Below are positions 63,870 through 64,000 of a stretch of DNA of 64,000 nucleotides, piece by piece. The notes beneath the pieces are model-generated. The model had not been told where the DNA came from. It worked only from the letters and a program-made list of their open reading frames with translations, and did no database searches. The DNA comes from Planctomycetota bacterium. GTDB taxonomy: Bacteria > Planctomycetota > Planctomycetia > Pirellulales > Lacipirellulaceae. The stretch is taken from contig JAJRSE010000051.1 in the NCBI GenBank assembly GCA_024278955.1, positions 161,852 through 225,851 on the forward strand, written 5' to 3'. How positions within the stretch are numbered: the stretch's first letter is position 1; each line of letters opens with the position of its first letter. The position numbers and the translations under genes are program-made.

Positions 63870-64000
63870 TTAACAATTGCGTGTTCCGTACCCGTCATGG
63901 GCGAACCAGCCTTGGGCGTCTTTCGAGGTGACGGTGTTTAACGCTTTGCCAATAGCAGTAATCAGTGTCCGCTTGGTTCGAGCGGCAAAACTACGCAGGA
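63870..64000 (-). mobile_element. IS630-type transposase, 3' end (5' part outside window)
   Basis: On the minus strand from the right edge the frame reads RSFAARTKRTLITAIGKALN, then TVTSKDAQGWFAHDGYGTRN, Cys and stop TAA at 63870-63872. This is the C-terminus of an IS630-family transposase, in which the pattern of Arg-Thr, AIG-x-x-L and GWF-x-H-x-GY is typical. Only 43 codons are visible. The neighbouring FGE gene is cut a few bases beyond the transposase stop, near a TA dinucleotide at 63862, and IS630 elements insert at TA. Confidence 0.7.

Noticed and set aside
62869..64000. Complete diversity-generating retroelement
   Set aside because: The Asn-rich FGE fragment is suggestive, but there is no reverse transcriptase, accessory gene or second repeat in the window.

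Overview
The window looks like the chromosome of a planctomycete, most likely from the order Pirellulales. The signs are two DUF1559 prepilin-like proteins, an LEPR-type N-terminal motif, planctomycete dockerin repeats, PEP-CTERM anchors, a planctomycete-type sigma factor beside a large TPR Ser/Thr kinase, a BBP7-type outer-membrane barrel, a Lys-rich histone-like protein and frequent GTG/TTG starts. No rRNA, tRNA or CRISPR array was seen.

Layout. Bases 1-8200 (minus) are a tight surface-glycan operon: three glycosyltransferases, an MsbA-like ABC exporter, a sulfotransferase and a multi-lobe phosphotransferase that runs off the left edge. Bases 8440-12430 (minus) are an overlapping trio: HEAT-repeat lipoprotein, DUF1559 pseudopilin and a very repetitive PEP-CTERM/dockerin protein. 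Bases 12790-21180 (plus) carry a sigma factor, a Ser/Thr kinase with TPRs, a giant matrixin-like dockerin protein and a second DUF1559 protein. Bases 21235-22236 hold a decayed antitoxin-like gene and a ParDE-like pair. Bases 22350-35300 are housekeeping and accessory genes (BBP7, TraB-like, a 32-residue basic protein, FabZ-like, trmB, purF, DUF2237, CFA-synthase-like, FetB-like, DUF2071, proB, lexA) with several mobile repeats between them. Bases 35297-46381 (mainly minus) hold an NtrC-type two-component pair, an LptF-like permease, a PP2C phosphatase, a PEGA lipoprotein, an enoyl-CoA hydratase and an Mla-type lipid-transport operon. Bases 46592-55141 hold clpC and a plus-strand run with thiE, manC, ruvX, an epimerase-like gene and an MBL hydrolase. 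Bases 55218-62847 hold ThuA, MazEF, an M20 peptidase, mrp, the histone-like gene, an SGNH hydrolase and an M50 protease. Bases 62848-64000 are a scrap heap: two fragments of formylglycine-generating-enzyme-type genes, an IS200-type transposase cut at a palindrome, and the 3' end of an IS630-type transposase.

The least expected content lies between genes. There are two families of short non-autonomous elements, each with two copies in the window. One is about 295 bp with TIRs and 8-bp target duplications. The other is about 153 bp with perfect TIRs and perfect 10-bp target duplications. There are also a 78-bp double-hairpin repeat in two copies 19 kb apart, a cluster of five GGGACAAAA motifs, a nine-unit heptamer repeat and consecutive hairpins in the histone-like gene's leader. 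Several starts below were chosen from ribosome binding sites, overlaps with the upstream gene or signal peptides, and they differ from the longest possible reading frame.
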